Below are positions 55,569 through 64,000 of a stretch of 64,000 nucleotides of DNA, one piece after another. Made by a program: the position numbers and the translations under genes. The notes under the pieces were generated by a model, which saw only the letters and a list, made by a program, of their open reading frames with translations, was not told the DNA's origin and made no database searches. How positions within the stretch are numbered: position 1 is the stretch's first letter; each line of letters opens with the position of its first letter. The DNA is from Acidimicrobiales bacterium. Its GTDB lineage: Bacteria > Actinomycetota > Acidimicrobiia > Acidimicrobiales > SKKL01. The DNA is taken from NCBI GenBank assembly GCA_034521975.1, contig JAXHLR010000004.1, forward strand, positions 272,165-336,164. The letters are read 5' to 3'.

Positions 55569-55819
55569 TTCTGCTCCTCCTGCAGCTTGTCGATGGCCTT
55601 GAGTACTTGCCGGACTTGGTAGGCCTTCGCCTCGCCGTCTTTGGACTTCTGGATGTTCACCCGTGGGTCGCCCGGCCAGGGGGTCTTGAACACAGCGTGG
55701 GATGTCCCGCTCTGACGTGGTTCCCCGAAGAAGTGGGCACACACCGAGTGAAGATCGTGGTACGAGATGTTCTGCGGTGCGTTACGCATCGCAGCCACGG
55801 TCTCGTCGAGCTTGGCCAC
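55565..55819 (-). CDS. hicA: HicA-type toxin
   Basis: 84 residues. The catalytic His is in SGTSHAVFKTPWPGDPRV; C-terminus AYQVRQVLKAIDKLQEE. HicA is an mRNA interferase of the dsRBD fold. Toxin-first order with a GTGA overlap to hicB. Confidence 0.9.
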   Translation of the reverse strand: MAKLDETVAAMRNAPQNISYHDLHSVCAHFFGEPRQSGTSHAVFKTPWPGDPRVNIQKSKDGEAKAYQVRQVLKAIDKLQEEQK

Positions 55820-56266
55820 TCATCGATGGTACCAATAGCGGTACCGTTCGGCAACAGGTCCAGAACTCACGATCGAATCGAGGATGCTGAGCGAGTCGCC
55901 GGAGAGAGCTGCAGCGGCGACAACTCGGGCCGACAGACACTCCGGTTCTGGGCGATGGCGGAGGTGGCTGCCGACGGCCATCGACATCGTGGGCGCCACA
56001 CTGAGACCGCCCTCCAAGTGCCACACGGCGACGGTGTGCGACCGAGCGGAAGCCACCAGCCGCTGTTATACGGGTGGGGTCACGGCACCCCTCCGTGGAG
56101 GCCGCCCAACGTCGAGCGAAGGAACTCTGCCGGCGAGATGTGCCGTTCTGGAGCGTTCTGTGCCGGCAGAGTGGATTCACCTGGAGGTCGTCCTGCAACC
56201 GCTGCCACCGACGTGCCGTTGGAAGATACGGCGAATGGTGCCTGACGCGGCGCTAACCTCCCAGCG
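55820..56266. other. Gene-poor stretch with one Cys-rich mini-ORF
   Basis: 447 bp. The plus strand 56074-56256 can encode 60 residues with C-x3-C-R and a CNRC knuckle (WRSSCNRCHRRAVGRYGEWC), suggestive of a zinc-binding remnant. No clear ribosome site. The rest shows nothing. Confidence 0.35.
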
Positions 56267-57223
56267 ATGATCGAATGGGTGGAGGTACCTGACGAGGCCG
56301 CCGAGGAGATGCGGGCGGTCAACACCGCGGTCGAGGAGCTGATCGCGGGACAGCCGCCGATCGAGCAGGTGGGGGCCGAGGTCACCAGGCGGGCCCGGCT
56401 CGACGGCGACAGCTGGATGGGACCGGTGGTGACCAGCGACGACGCAACCACCCGGACCATCGACACCGACATCGGCCCGATCGATGTTCGGGTGGTGGCG
56501 CCCGACGACCCGCGCGCGGTGTACCTCCACCTCCACGGCGGCGGATTCGTCCTCGGCGCCGCCGACCAACAGGACCTGCTCCTGTCGACCATCGCCCACC
56601 GGTGCGGCGTCGCGGTGGTGAGCGTCGAGTACCGGCTGGCTCCCGAGCACCCGTTCCCGGCGGGTCCCGACGACTGCGAGGCGGCGGCGACCTGGCTCAT
56701 CGAGCACGCGGCCGCCGAGTTCGGCACCGATCGCCTGATGATCGGCGGCGAATCCGCCGGCGCCCACCTCGCCGCCCTCACCCTGTTGCGCCTGCGCGAC
56801 CGCAACGCGACCGTGGCTCCGTTCGTCGCCGCCAACCTGGTCTTCGGCGTCTTCGACCTGACCCAGACGCCGAGCGCCCGCAACTGGGGTGAGCGCGCCC
56901 TCATCCTGTCCCGGGCCACATTGGCCTGGTTCAGCGACTGCTTCACCCTCGACCTGTCCGACGAGCAGCGCCGCGACCCCACGGTGTCACCGCTCTATGC
57001 CGACCTGGCCGGGCTGGTACCCGCCCTGTTCACCGTTGGCGATCAGGATCCGCTCCTCGACGACTCGCTGTTCATGGGCGCGCGCTGGCGAGCTGCCGGC
57101 AACCCCGCCGAGGTCCTCGTGTTCCCCGAAGGCCCCCACGGCTTCGTGGCGTTCCCCACCGCCATCGCCACCATGGCCACCGACCGTCAACTGGAGTTCA
57201 TCGCCCGCCACGCCGCGACCTGA
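56267..57223 (+). CDS. Alpha/beta hydrolase, HSL/acetyl-esterase family
   Basis: 318 residues. Oxyanion motif LHLHGGGFVLG near 90, nucleophile elbow GGESAGAHLAAL with the catalytic Ser, acid in VGDQDPLLDDS and His in GPHGFVAFP. Cleaves short-chain or steroid-type esters. Monocistronic, convergent with nrdR. Confidence 0.92.
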   Translation: MIEWVEVPDEAAEEMRAVNTAVEELIAGQPPIEQVGAEVTRRARLDGDSWMGPVVTSDDATTRTIDTDIGPIDVRVVAPDDPRAVYLHLHGGGFVLGAADQQDLLLSTIAHRCGVAVVSVEYRLAPEHPFPAGPDDCEAAATWLIEHAAAEFGTDRLMIGGESAGAHLAALTLLRLRDRNATVAPFVAANLVFGVFDLTQTPSARNWGERALILSRATLAWFSDCFTLDLSDEQRRDPTVSPLYADLAGLVPALFTVGDQDPLLDDSLFMGARWRAAGNPAEVLVFPEGPHGFVAFPTAIATMATDRQLEFIARHAAT

Positions 57224-57250
57224 TGCGGGCTGAGGGGGCGACGCCGCGGA

Positions 57251-57748
57251 TCAGTGGCGCTTGGGCTCGGTCGCCTTGGTGAGCACCGCGACCTCGCGCT
57301 CGAAGTCGGCGGGTTCGTCGAAGCCCTTGTAGACGCTGGCGAAGCGCAGGTAGGCGACCTGGTCGAGCTCGCGGAGCGACTCGAGCACGCTGAGCCCCAC
57401 CTGCTCGGTCGTGACCTCGGTACCGAGCAGCCGCAGCTGGTCCTCGACCTGGGTGGCCAGCGCCTGGACCGCGTCCTCGGTGACGGGACGGGCCTTGGCC
57501 GCCGCCATCACCCCGGCGATGACCTTGGTGCGGTCGAAGGGCATGCGGTCGCCCGAGCGCTTCACGATCACCAGCGGCAGCTCCTCGAGCCGCTCGAAGG
57601 TGGTGAACCGCCGGCCACATTCGAGGCACTGGCGACGTCGGCGGATGGTGCTGCCGTCATCGGACTGGCGCGAGTCGACGACCTTGTCGTCGAGGTTCGC
57701 GCAGCCGGGGCACTTCACCGGCTGGACGCTAGTGGTCGAACCAGCCAC
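57251..57748 (-). CDS. nrdR: Transcriptional repressor NrdR
   Basis: 165 residues. N-terminal zinc ribbon (KCPGCANLDDKVVDSRQSDD, then CLECGRRFTTFER) followed by the ATP-cone (VIVKRSGDRMPFDRTKVIAGV). It senses dATP/ATP and represses ribonucleotide reductase genes at paired palindromes. Two such palindromes lie before nrdJ in this window. Encoded 20 bases downstream of the small membrane protein and likely on the same LexA-linked transcript. Confidence 0.96.
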   Translation of the reverse strand: MAGSTTSVQPVKCPGCANLDDKVVDSRQSDDGSTIRRRRQCLECGRRFTTFERLEELPLVIVKRSGDRMPFDRTKVIAGVMAAAKARPVTEDAVQALATQVEDQLRLLGTEVTTEQVGLSVLESLRELDQVAYLRFASVYKGFDEPADFEREVAVLTKATEPKRH

Positions 57749-57768
57749 CGCGCACCTCGGTTGCCCCG

Positions 57769-58050
57769 CTACCCCCCGACCGGCGAGGACGGGTCGGCCT
57801 CGGCGGCGACCGATGCCGAAGCCGGGATGCCGCGCTGGGAGTCGAGGACTCGCCCAAGGGTGATCGTGCCCGCCGCCACGACCACCGCCAGGGCCACGAC
57901 GGCCATGACCGCCAGCAGGCGCGACACGGCGTTGACGGGCTCGACACGTTCGCCGCCGGAGGCCAGCCGCAGCGGTGGGGGGTCGATGACGGTGGCCTCG
58001 CGATGATGGGGCTCGAGCCAGCGGGGTGAGTCGGTGGAGATGGCAACCAT
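57769..58050 (-). CDS. Small membrane protein divergent from lexA
   Basis: 93 residues from ATG 58050. One transmembrane helix (LLAVMAVVALAVVVAAGTITLG) between a cytoplasmic N-terminus and a short outside Ser/Pro tail. In many actinobacteria this position holds an SOS-induced division inhibitor with a LysM domain; here there is one helix but no LysM. Preceded by LexA boxes, so SOS-controlled, and a division role is possible. Confidence 0.75.
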   Translation of the reverse strand: MVAISTDSPRWLEPHHREATVIDPPPLRLASGGERVEPVNAVSRLLAVMAVVALAVVVAAGTITLGRVLDSQRGIPASASVAAEADPSSPVGG

Positions 58051-58149
58051 GGTTCTGATCTTCTCCAGGGGGTGTGACAGCGAAGGGTGTGACAGCGAGC
58101 GCTCGACCCCGCCTTCGCGGCCATCCGCGCCCGGCAGAGGTTCAAGTGG

Positions 58150-58180
58150 TAGAACGATCGTTCGACGAACGGCTGTTCGA
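58150..58180. promoter_or_regulatory. Two abutting LexA (SOS) boxes
   Basis: TAGAACGATCGTTCGA at 58150 and ACGAACGGCTGTTCGA at 58165, sharing one base. Both fit the actinobacterial LexA consensus GAAC-N4-GTTC. They lie about 100 bases before the start of the small membrane protein and probably control it. Confidence 0.88.
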
Positions 58181-58193
58181 CCTCCACCCAAAC

Positions 58194-58209
58194 ACGAACA
58201 GGCGTTCGT
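58194..58209. promoter_or_regulatory. LexA box 3
   Basis: ACGAACAGGCGTTCGT, a full GAAC-N4-GTTC palindrome, midway between the two divergent genes. Confidence 0.88.
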
Positions 58210-58221
58210 GTCAAGCACGGG

Positions 58222-58237
58222 TCGAACAGATGTTTGT
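58222..58237. promoter_or_regulatory. LexA box 4
   Basis: TCGAACAGATGTTTGT, one half weakened (GTTT instead of GTTC). Confidence 0.75.
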
Positions 58238-58265
58238 CTCCCGCCACCGCTGGTGGTACCGTGAC

Positions 58266-58281
58266 ACAAACAGGCGTTCGA
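58266..58281. promoter_or_regulatory. LexA box 5
   Basis: ACAAACAGGCGTTCGA, 16 bases before the lexA start; one half weakened (AAAC). Likely the autoregulatory operator. Confidence 0.8.
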
Positions 58282-58297
58282 CCGAAGGGGACCTGCC

Positions 58298-58930
58298 GTG
58301 ACCGAATCCATGCTGACCATCCGCCAGCGAGAAGTGCTCGAGACCATCGACGCCCACATGCGCGACCGCGGCTACCCGCCATCGGTGCGCGAGATCGGCG
58401 AGGCGGTCGGGCTCAGCTCGCCGTCCACCGTGCACTCGCACCTCCGCACGCTCCAGAAGCTCGGCTACCTGCGCCGCGACCCCACCAAGCCACGCGCCAT
58501 CGAGGTGCGCTGGGACGCCAGCTCGGGCCCCAACATCGAACGCCGGCCCGTGCGCCACGTTCCCCTGGTCGGCGACGTCGCCGCCGGCACCGACGTGCTG
58601 GCCCACGAGAACATCGAAGAGGTGGTCCCCCTGCCCGCCGACCTCACCGGCGACGGCGACCTGTTCATGCTCCGGGTCCGGGGAGACTCCATGATCGATG
58701 CCGGCATCCTCGACGGCGACTTCGTCGTCGCCCGCTCCCAAGCCCAGGCCGACCCCGGCGATGTGGTGGTGGCAGGCATTCCCGGCGACGAAGCCACGGT
58801 CAAGACCTGGACCCGCGATGGCGACCAGGTCGTGCTGGTCCCCGCCAACGCCGAGCTCGAGCCCATGGCCTTCGACCCCGCCGACGTCGTGGTCTACGGC
58901 AAGGTCGTCACGGTGATGCGCAAGCTCTGA
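58298..58930 (+). CDS. lexA: SOS repressor LexA
   Basis: 210 residues from GTG 58298. Winged helix (YPPSVREIGEAVGLSSPSTVHSHL), self-cleavage site Ala96-Gly97 (DVAAGTD), catalytic Ser131 (RGDSMIDAG) and Lys169 (ATVKTW). Represses DNA-damage genes until RecA filaments trigger cleavage. Five operator-like sites lie in the 247 bases upstream. Confidence 0.97.
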   Translation: MTESMLTIRQREVLETIDAHMRDRGYPPSVREIGEAVGLSSPSTVHSHLRTLQKLGYLRRDPTKPRAIEVRWDASSGPNIERRPVRHVPLVGDVAAGTDVLAHENIEEVVPLPADLTGDGDLFMLRVRGDSMIDAGILDGDFVVARSQAQADPGDVVVAGIPGDEATVKTWTRDGDQVVLVPANAELEPMAFDPADVVVYGKVVTVMRKL

Positions 58931-58978
58931 GACGCCGGTGCGCGAGGCGCCCCCGCCGATGTGCGACGCTTCTTGGCG

Positions 58979-60160
58979 ATGCCTGAGACCGCTGCCGGCT
59001 CCACGCCACACCCACCGCCCACCATCGGCATGGTCGGTGGTGGACAGCTCGCCCGCATGACCCACCAGGCGGCCATCGCCCTCGGCATCCCCTTCAGGGT
59101 GATGGTCGCCTCGCCCACCGACTCCGCTGCCCTCGTCAGCCCCGACACCACCACCGGCGATCCACACTCGGCCGCCGATCTCGCCGCGTTCGCGACCACC
59201 TGCGACGTGATGACCTTCGACCACGAGCTGGTCGACCTCGACGCCCTCGACACCATCGAATCCGCCGGTGCGGCCGTCGCCCGGCCTCCGGCCACCGCCT
59301 TGCGGTTCGCCACCGACAAGGCCCACCAGCGGCGCGCCTTCGCCGCGGCCGGGCTCCCCCTCCCCCATCACCGCATCGTCGACGATGCCCCGGGTGCCGC
59401 CGCGGCGGGCACCGACCTCGGATGGCCGGTGGTGGTCAAGACCGCCCGCGGCGGATACGACGGGCGGGGCGTGTGGATCCTCGACGACCAGGCAGCGCTC
59501 GACGCGCTCCTCGCCCAGATGGGCGATCCCTGCCCCACCCTCGTGCTCGAGGAACGCATCTCGCTCGAACGCGAGCTGGCCGTGGTCATCGCCCGCAGCC
59601 CGGATGGGGCCACCGTGTCCTACCCGGTCGTCGAGACGGTGCAGGCCGACGGGATCTGCCGCGAGACGATCGTGCCCGCCCGGATCGAACCCCATGTGGC
59701 CTCCGAGGCCGTCGAGGTCGCGACCGCTGCCGCCGAGGTGGTCGGCGCCGTCGGCATCATCGCCGTCGAGCTGTTCTGGGACGGTCGCCGGGTCACGGTC
59801 AACGAGGTCGCCACCCGCCCCCACAACTCCGGTCACTGGACGATCGAGGGCGCGGTCACCTCGCAGTTCGCCAACCACCTGCGGGCCGTGGCCGGGCTGC
59901 CGCTCGGGGCCACCGCCGCGGTCGCTCCCGCAGTGGTCATGGCCAACATCCTCGGCCACGCCGACGGCCGCGACCCCCTCGACCACCTCCACACCGCCCT
60001 GGGCGTGCCGGGTGCCGCGGTGCACCTCTACGGCAAGGGACCCAGACCCGGCCGTAAGCTCGGCCACGTGACCGTGCTGGCCGACACCGTCGCCGACGCC
60101 AGGAGCCGGGCCCGGGCTGGCGTGGCAGCACTCGGCGACCCGGTCCCCGACCGGCCATGA
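58979..60160 (+). CDS. purK: 5-(carboxyamino)imidazole ribonucleotide synthase
   Basis: 393 residues from ATG 58979 (a GTG at 58961 adds six). ATP-grasp enzyme: GMVGGGQLARM at the N-terminus, VVVKTARGGYDGRGV, and NEVATRPHNSGHWTIEG in the active site. Carboxylates AIR using bicarbonate and ATP for PurE next door. Confidence 0.95.
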   Translation: MPETAAGSTPHPPPTIGMVGGGQLARMTHQAAIALGIPFRVMVASPTDSAALVSPDTTTGDPHSAADLAAFATTCDVMTFDHELVDLDALDTIESAGAAVARPPATALRFATDKAHQRRAFAAAGLPLPHHRIVDDAPGAAAAGTDLGWPVVVKTARGGYDGRGVWILDDQAALDALLAQMGDPCPTLVLEERISLERELAVVIARSPDGATVSYPVVETVQADGICRETIVPARIEPHVASEAVEVATAAAEVVGAVGIIAVELFWDGRRVTVNEVATRPHNSGHWTIEGAVTSQFANHLRAVAGLPLGATAAVAPAVVMANILGHADGRDPLDHLHTALGVPGAAVHLYGKGPRPGRKLGHVTVLADTVADARSRARAGVAALGDPVPDRP

Positions 60161-60194
60161 ACCCCGACCGGCCATGAACCCCGACCCGCCATCA
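60145..60194 (+). repeat. 17-bp tandem repeats over the purK stop
   Basis: Two exact and one partial copy of CCCCGACCGGCCATGAA. The purK stop lies in the first unit, so copy number does not alter the protein but changes the purK-purE spacing. Confidence 0.9.
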
Positions 60195-60211
60195 GCACAG
60201 GAGCCGAACCA

Positions 60212-60709
60212 GTGAGCGTCGCCGTCGTGATGGGTAGCGACTCGGACTACCCGACCATGCAGGGAGCGGTCGAGGTGCTCGACGAGTTCGGCATCGACCG
60301 CGAGGTGCGGGTCGTGTCGGCCCATCGCACCCCCGACGCCATGATCGCCTACGGTCACGAGGCCGCCGACCGCGGGGTGCAGGTCATCATCGCCGGCGCC
60401 GGAGGCGCCGCCCACCTGCCCGGCATGCTCGCCTCGGTGACACCGCTGCCGGTCATCGGGGTACCGGTCCCCCTGGCGCACCTCGACGGCATGGACTCGC
60501 TGCTGTCCATCGTGCAGATGCCCGCGGGAGTGCCAGTGGCCACCGTGTCGGTGGGCGGGTCCCGCAACGCCGGCCTGCTCGCGGTGCGAATCCTCGCTGC
60601 CACCGACCCCGACCTGCGAGCCGCCATGGAACGGTTCCAGGGCACTCTCGCCGAGACCGCCCGGGCCAAGGACGCGGCCCTCACCGAACGGCTGGCCAAC
60701 CCGGACTGA
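60212..60709 (+). CDS. purE: 5-(carboxyamino)imidazole ribonucleotide mutase
   Basis: 165 residues from GTG 60212 with AGGAG upstream. [22 protein letters not shown] and [13 protein letters not shown] are the PurE signatures. Converts N5-CAIR to CAIR in purine synthesis, after PurK. Confidence 0.97.
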   Translation: MSVAVVMGSDSDYPTMQGAVEVLDEFGIDREVRVVSAHRTPDAMIAYGHEAADRGVQVIIAGAGGAAHLPGMLASVTPLPVIGVPVPLAHLDGMDSLLSIVQMPAGVPVATVSVGGSRNAGLLAVRILAATDPDLRAAMERFQGTLAETARAKDAALTERLANPD

Positions 60710-60766
60710 CCTCGGTCCCCGCCGCCACCTCGACACCGGGTGCCAGGTCTGCGCCTTCGACGCTCC

Positions 60767-61840
60767 TCAGGCGCCGCCGGTCACCAGATCGTGCAGGGCG
60801 GCGTAGGCGATCTCGAGATCGTGGCGTTCGACGTGTTCGTCGGGGGCGTGGGCGATGGTGGCGTCGCCCGGTCCGAAGTTGGCCGCAGGGATGCCCGCCG
60901 CGGCGAAACGGGCGACGTCGGTCCAACCCAGCTTGGCCCGCACCTCCAAGCCGTTGCGCTCGATCAGTCTCTGCACCAGCGGGTGGTCGGTAGCGGGCCA
61001 GGCCGCCCCGGCCTCATCGACCCGCTCGATGGTGTCCTCGGGACCGAACAGCCCGTCGAAGACCTCCATCACATGGGCCTCGGCCTCCTCGAGATCCCGA
61101 TCGGGCGCGAACCGATGGTTGATCGTGAGGTGCGCCGAGTCGGGCACCACGTTGCCGGCGACCCCACCTTCTACGGCGGTGGCCAGGAGCGCCTCGTGGA
61201 ACTCGCACCCGCCGATGACCGGACGGCGCGGCTCGTACAGCTCCAACACGGCCAGCAGCCGGCTCAGCCGGTGGATGGCGTTCACCCCCATCCACGCCCG
61301 GGCGGGATGGGCCCGACGGCCGGCCAGGCCGATGACATAGCGCAGGGTCCCCTGGCACCCGGCCTCGATCGCGGCCGACGTCGGTTCGCCCAACAAGGCC
61401 ACATCACCCTCGAGCAGGTCGGGCCGCTGCTCGAACAGCTCGTTCAGGCCGCTGTGGACCCTGGCCACCTCTTCGCGGGCGTAGAACACGTAGGTGACAT
61501 CGACCACGGGCTCGGTCACGGTGCGACCCAGCTCGAGCATGACCGCCAAGCCGCCCTTCATGTCGGTGGAGCCGACACCCCAGAGCGTGTCCCCATCGAG
61601 GCGGGCGGTCTCGTTCCCGTTGGGCAGGACCGTGTCGGTGTGACCGGCCAGGATGAGTCGGGTGTCGCGGCCCAACGACGTGCGGGCCACCAGGTTGTCG
61701 CCCACGCGATCTACCTGAAGCGACGGCACCGCCTCGAGCTCGCGCTGGAGATGGTCGACCACCGGTCCCTCGGCGAACGACGGCGACGGCAGGTCGACCA
61801 GCTCGGCGGTGAGCTGGAGCAGATCGGTGTCAGAGCTCAC
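60767..61840 (-). CDS. dapE: Succinyl-diaminopimelate desuccinylase
   Basis: 357 residues from GTG 61840 (GTGA overlap with dapD stop). M20 metallopeptidase: [39 protein letters not shown], and the C-terminal metal His in [13 protein letters not shown]. Removes succinate from N-succinyl-LL-DAP for lysine and cell wall. Convergent with purE. Confidence 0.92.
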   Translation of the reverse strand: MSSDTDLLQLTAELVDLPSPSFAEGPVVDHLQRELEAVPSLQVDRVGDNLVARTSLGRDTRLILAGHTDTVLPNGNETARLDGDTLWGVGSTDMKGGLAVMLELGRTVTEPVVDVTYVFYAREEVARVHSGLNELFEQRPDLLEGDVALLGEPTSAAIEAGCQGTLRYVIGLAGRRAHPARAWMGVNAIHRLSRLLAVLELYEPRRPVIGGCEFHEALLATAVEGGVAGNVVPDSAHLTINHRFAPDRDLEEAEAHVMEVFDGLFGPEDTIERVDEAGAAWPATDHPLVQRLIERNGLEVRAKLGWTDVARFAAAGIPAANFGPGDATIAHAPDEHVERHDLEIAYAALHDLVTGGA

Positions 61841-62673
61841 ATCGAGACGCCGTGCTCCCGGAGCACGTCGTTGAGCGTGGCCTTGTCGTGACGCTCACCC
61901 TCGGCGAACCGCTTGATGATGAGCGCACAGGGCAAGCCGAAGGTGCCGCCCCGGAACACCTTCGCACGCGTGGCGTTGATCACCAGGCACCACGGCGGCA
62001 CGATCCCCCGCGACACCTCGTCGCCGGTCTCGGCGTCGATCACCGGGATCGACGGGTTGAGCACCACCCCGGCGCCGAGCATCGCACCCTCGCCGACCCG
62101 GGCACCTTCGGTCACCATCGACCGGCTCCCGATGAACGCCTCGTCCTCGATCACCACCGGCGCGGCCTGCGGCGGCTCGAGGACGCCACCGATGCCGACG
62201 CCACCGGACAGGTGGACGTTCTCGCCGACCTGGGCGCACGACCCGACCGTGGCCCAGGTGTCGACCATCGAGTTGGCCCCCACCCGGGCACCGATGTTCA
62301 CATAGCTCGGCATCAGCACCACGCCACGGTCGAGGAACGACCCCCACCGGGCCGACGCGCCCGGGACCACGCGCACACCGGACGCCTCGTAGGCGGCCTT
62401 GAGCGGGATCTTGTCGGCGTACTCGAACGGCCCCAGCTCGATGGTCTTCATCTGCGAGATCTTGAACAGCAGCAACACCGCGTGCTTGAGCCACTGGTTC
62501 ACCAGCACCTCGCCCATCTCGCTCCCGTCGGGCACCACCTCGGCGATGCGCTCCTCACCCGCGTCGAGGCGGGCGATGGCGTCGCGGATGGTGGCGCCGG
62601 CCTCGGGATCGGCGACATCGAAGGTGTCGCGCTCGTCCCAGATCCGTTCGATTCGAGCCTTCAGGTCTGCCAT
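61837..62673 (-). CDS. dapD: Tetrahydrodipicolinate N-succinyltransferase
   Basis: 278 residues. Left-handed beta helix with hexapeptide repeats: SYVNIGARVGANSMVDTWATVGSCAQVGENVHLSGGVGIGG. Adds succinyl from succinyl-CoA. Coupled to dapE; divergent from the CoA-transferase. Confidence 0.95.
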   Translation of the reverse strand: MADLKARIERIWDERDTFDVADPEAGATIRDAIARLDAGEERIAEVVPDGSEMGEVLVNQWLKHAVLLLFKISQMKTIELGPFEYADKIPLKAAYEASGVRVVPGASARWGSFLDRGVVLMPSYVNIGARVGANSMVDTWATVGSCAQVGENVHLSGGVGIGGVLEPPQAAPVVIEDEAFIGSRSMVTEGARVGEGAMLGAGVVLNPSIPVIDAETGDEVSRGIVPPWCLVINATRAKVFRGGTFGLPCALIIKRFAEGERHDKATLNDVLREHGVSM

Positions 62674-62757
62674 GGAGGCCGAGACTATCGCCGCTGGGCC
62701 GGCGCGCCCGACCCCGACCGGGCGCGATCGGCTGCGATTCCTGCTACGACTGACACC

Positions 62758-64000
62758 GTGAGCGCCACGACTCCACGACCTCCGTCGCTGTCACCCACCA
62801 GCCCGGAGGCGGTCCTCTCGCACGTCTCGCCCGGCACCAGCATCATCGTGCCCCTCGCCAACGGCGAACCACGAACGGTGCTCGACGCCATCGAGTCCGG
62901 AGCTGACGGCCTCCGCGGCGTGCGGGTGCACCAGATGCACGCCCTGTACGACCGCGACTACCTCAACGGGCGCTGGGCCGGCCGCCTCGACCACACCTCG
63001 TACTTTCTATCCCACATCACCAGGCCGTACTTCCACAAGGGCACGGTCGATCTGGTGCCGTGCAACTTCAGCGAGCTTCCCCGCCTGCTGCGCCGGCTCC
63101 CCGAACCCCGGCTGGTCATCGCCGCGGTGTCCCCTCCCGACCGCCACGGCTACTTCTCGCTCGGCACCAACGCCGACTACGTCTCGCCGTTCATCGGCCG
63201 GGTCCCGTTCTTCGTCGAGGCCAACCCCGCGATGCCGCGGACCTTCGGGCGCAACTCGATCCATGTCAGCCAGACCATCGGCTGGACCGAGGCCGACTAC
63301 CCCCTGTTCGAGATCGAGCCAGCAGAACCAGGTGAGACCGACCGCACCATCGCCCGGTTCGTCGCCGAGCGCATCCCCGATGGCGCCACCATCCAGGCCG
63401 GCATCGGATCGATCCCCAACGCCGTGCTGGGCGAGCTGTCGGGCCACCGCGACCTCGGCCTGCACACCGAGCTGCTGTCCGACGGCATCATCGACCTGGT
63501 CCACCGCGGGGTGCTCACCGGCACCCGAAAGCTCCGCCGACCGGGCAAACACGTCACGACCTTCGCCATGGGAAGCCGGGCGCTCTATGACTTCATGCAC
63601 GAGAACCCCGCGGTCGAGCTCTTGCCGGTCGACTACGTGAACGACCCACGGGTCATCGGCACCGAGCCGAACTTCGTCTCGATCAACGCCACGACCGAGG
63701 TCGACTTCCTCGGCCAGTGCGCCTCCGAGACGATCGGTGGACGGTACTGGTCAGGCAGCGGTGGACAGGCCGACTTCGCCCGGGGATCGACCTACGCCGA
63801 CGGTGGTCAAGGGTTCGTGGTGCTGCACTCCACCACCAGCGACGGCAGCTTCTCGCGCATCCGGTCGCGGCTCACCACCGGCTCCGCGGTCACCACCCTC
63901 AAGAACACCGTCGACAAGGTCGTGACCGAGCATGGGGTCGCCGAGCTGCGAGGCCGCTCGATCCGCGAGCGGTCGCGTGCGCTGATCGCGATCGCCCACC
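62758..64000 (+). CDS. Acetyl-CoA hydrolase/CoA-transferase (partial, 3' end outside)
   Basis: 414 residues visible from GTG 62758, continuing past the window. Cat1-type features: QAGIGSIPNAVLGEL (nucleotide-binding loop), ATTEVDFLGQCASE (catalytic Glu region) and GSGGQADFARGS. It moves CoA between acetyl-CoA and another acid, as in 4-hydroxybutyrate or succinate:acetate CoA-transferases. Acceptor unknown. Confidence 0.9.
   Translation, partial: MSATTPRPPSLSPTSPEAVLSHVSPGTSIIVPLANGEPRTVLDAIESGADGLRGVRVHQMHALYDRDYLNGRWAGRLDHTSYFLSHITRPYFHKGTVDLVPCNFSELPRLLRRLPEPRLVIAAVSPPDRHGYFSLGTNADYVSPFIGRVPFFVEANPAMPRTFGRNSIHVSQTIGWTEADYPLFEIEPAEPGETDRTIARFVAERIPDGATIQAGIGSIPNAVLGELSGHRDLGLHTELLSDGIIDLVHRGVLTGTRKLRRPGKHVTTFAMGSRALYDFMHENPAVELLPVDYVNDPRVIGTEPNFVSINATTEVDFLGQCASETIGGRYWSGSGGQADFARGSTYADGGQGFVVLHSTTSDGSFSRIRSRLTTGSAVTTLKNTVDKVVTEHGVAELRGRSIRERSRALIAIAH

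Overview
The window is high-GC actinobacterial chromosome. It has GTG and TTG starts, GTGA/ATGA start-stop overlaps, TCGAAC-N4-GTTCGA type LexA boxes, a Fur-like gene directly before katG, NrdR plus a B12-dependent (class II) ribonucleotide reductase, and the succinylase branch of lysine synthesis. The mix suggests a deep-branching actinobacterium such as an Acidimicrobiia relative. That placement is inference, because no rRNA gene is present. I saw no rRNA, tRNA or CRISPR array.

Layout. 1-5.7 kb: end of a regulator gene, two methyltransferases, a TrpB2-type tryptophan synthase, a sugar-lactone oxidase, a DSD1-like PLP enzyme and a scrap of acyl-CoA synthetase. 5.7-6.7 kb: an iron-storage pair (bfd and bacterioferritin) that diverges from DtxR/IdeR-like boxes. 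6.8-16 kb: LapA-like membrane protein, P-type ATPase, flavin monooxygenase, the Pta-AckA acetate pathway, a metallothionein-like mini-protein, a CapA-like protein and an HPP protein. 15.5-21 kb: a tightly overlapping minus-strand redox operon (cytochrome b-like membrane protein, molybdopterin oxidoreductase, four-cluster ferredoxin, Tat-exported Rieske protein, small membrane protein, HPP protein). 21-31 kb: accessory genes, several of them damaged (DUF1801 with an internal deletion, half a GNAT joined to a flavin oxidase), cold shock protein, a SARP/AfsR-type regulator, VapBC.

31-39.5 kb: Fur-katG followed by a 3.74-kb tandem duplication (katG-ZIP-stress protein) that leaves a second katG without its first 70 codons. 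39.5-42.3 kb: ferritin-like DUF2202 protein and two lipoproteins. 42.4-44.45 kb: an accessory insert carrying one reverse transcriptase of the unassigned/defence-like kind, bounded by repeats of the nrdJ 3' end and by transposon-end-like repeats. This is the best candidate for an undescribed system.

44.4-51.1 kb: nrdJ with three separate inteins, transcribed from a promoter carrying two NrdR boxes. 51-57 kb: TSUP permease, a broken yceI, YibE/F-like protein, RibD-like reductase, HicAB and an esterase. 57-64 kb: core genes nrdR, a small membrane protein, five LexA boxes, lexA, purK, purE, dapE, dapD and the start of a CoA-transferase.

Three regulator-target pairs are visible together: NrdR with nrdJ, LexA with its own promoter region, and Fur with katG. 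Iron and oxidative-stress genes recur (bfr, bfd, katG, ZIP, DUF2202), which fits an aerobic organism managing metal and peroxide stress.
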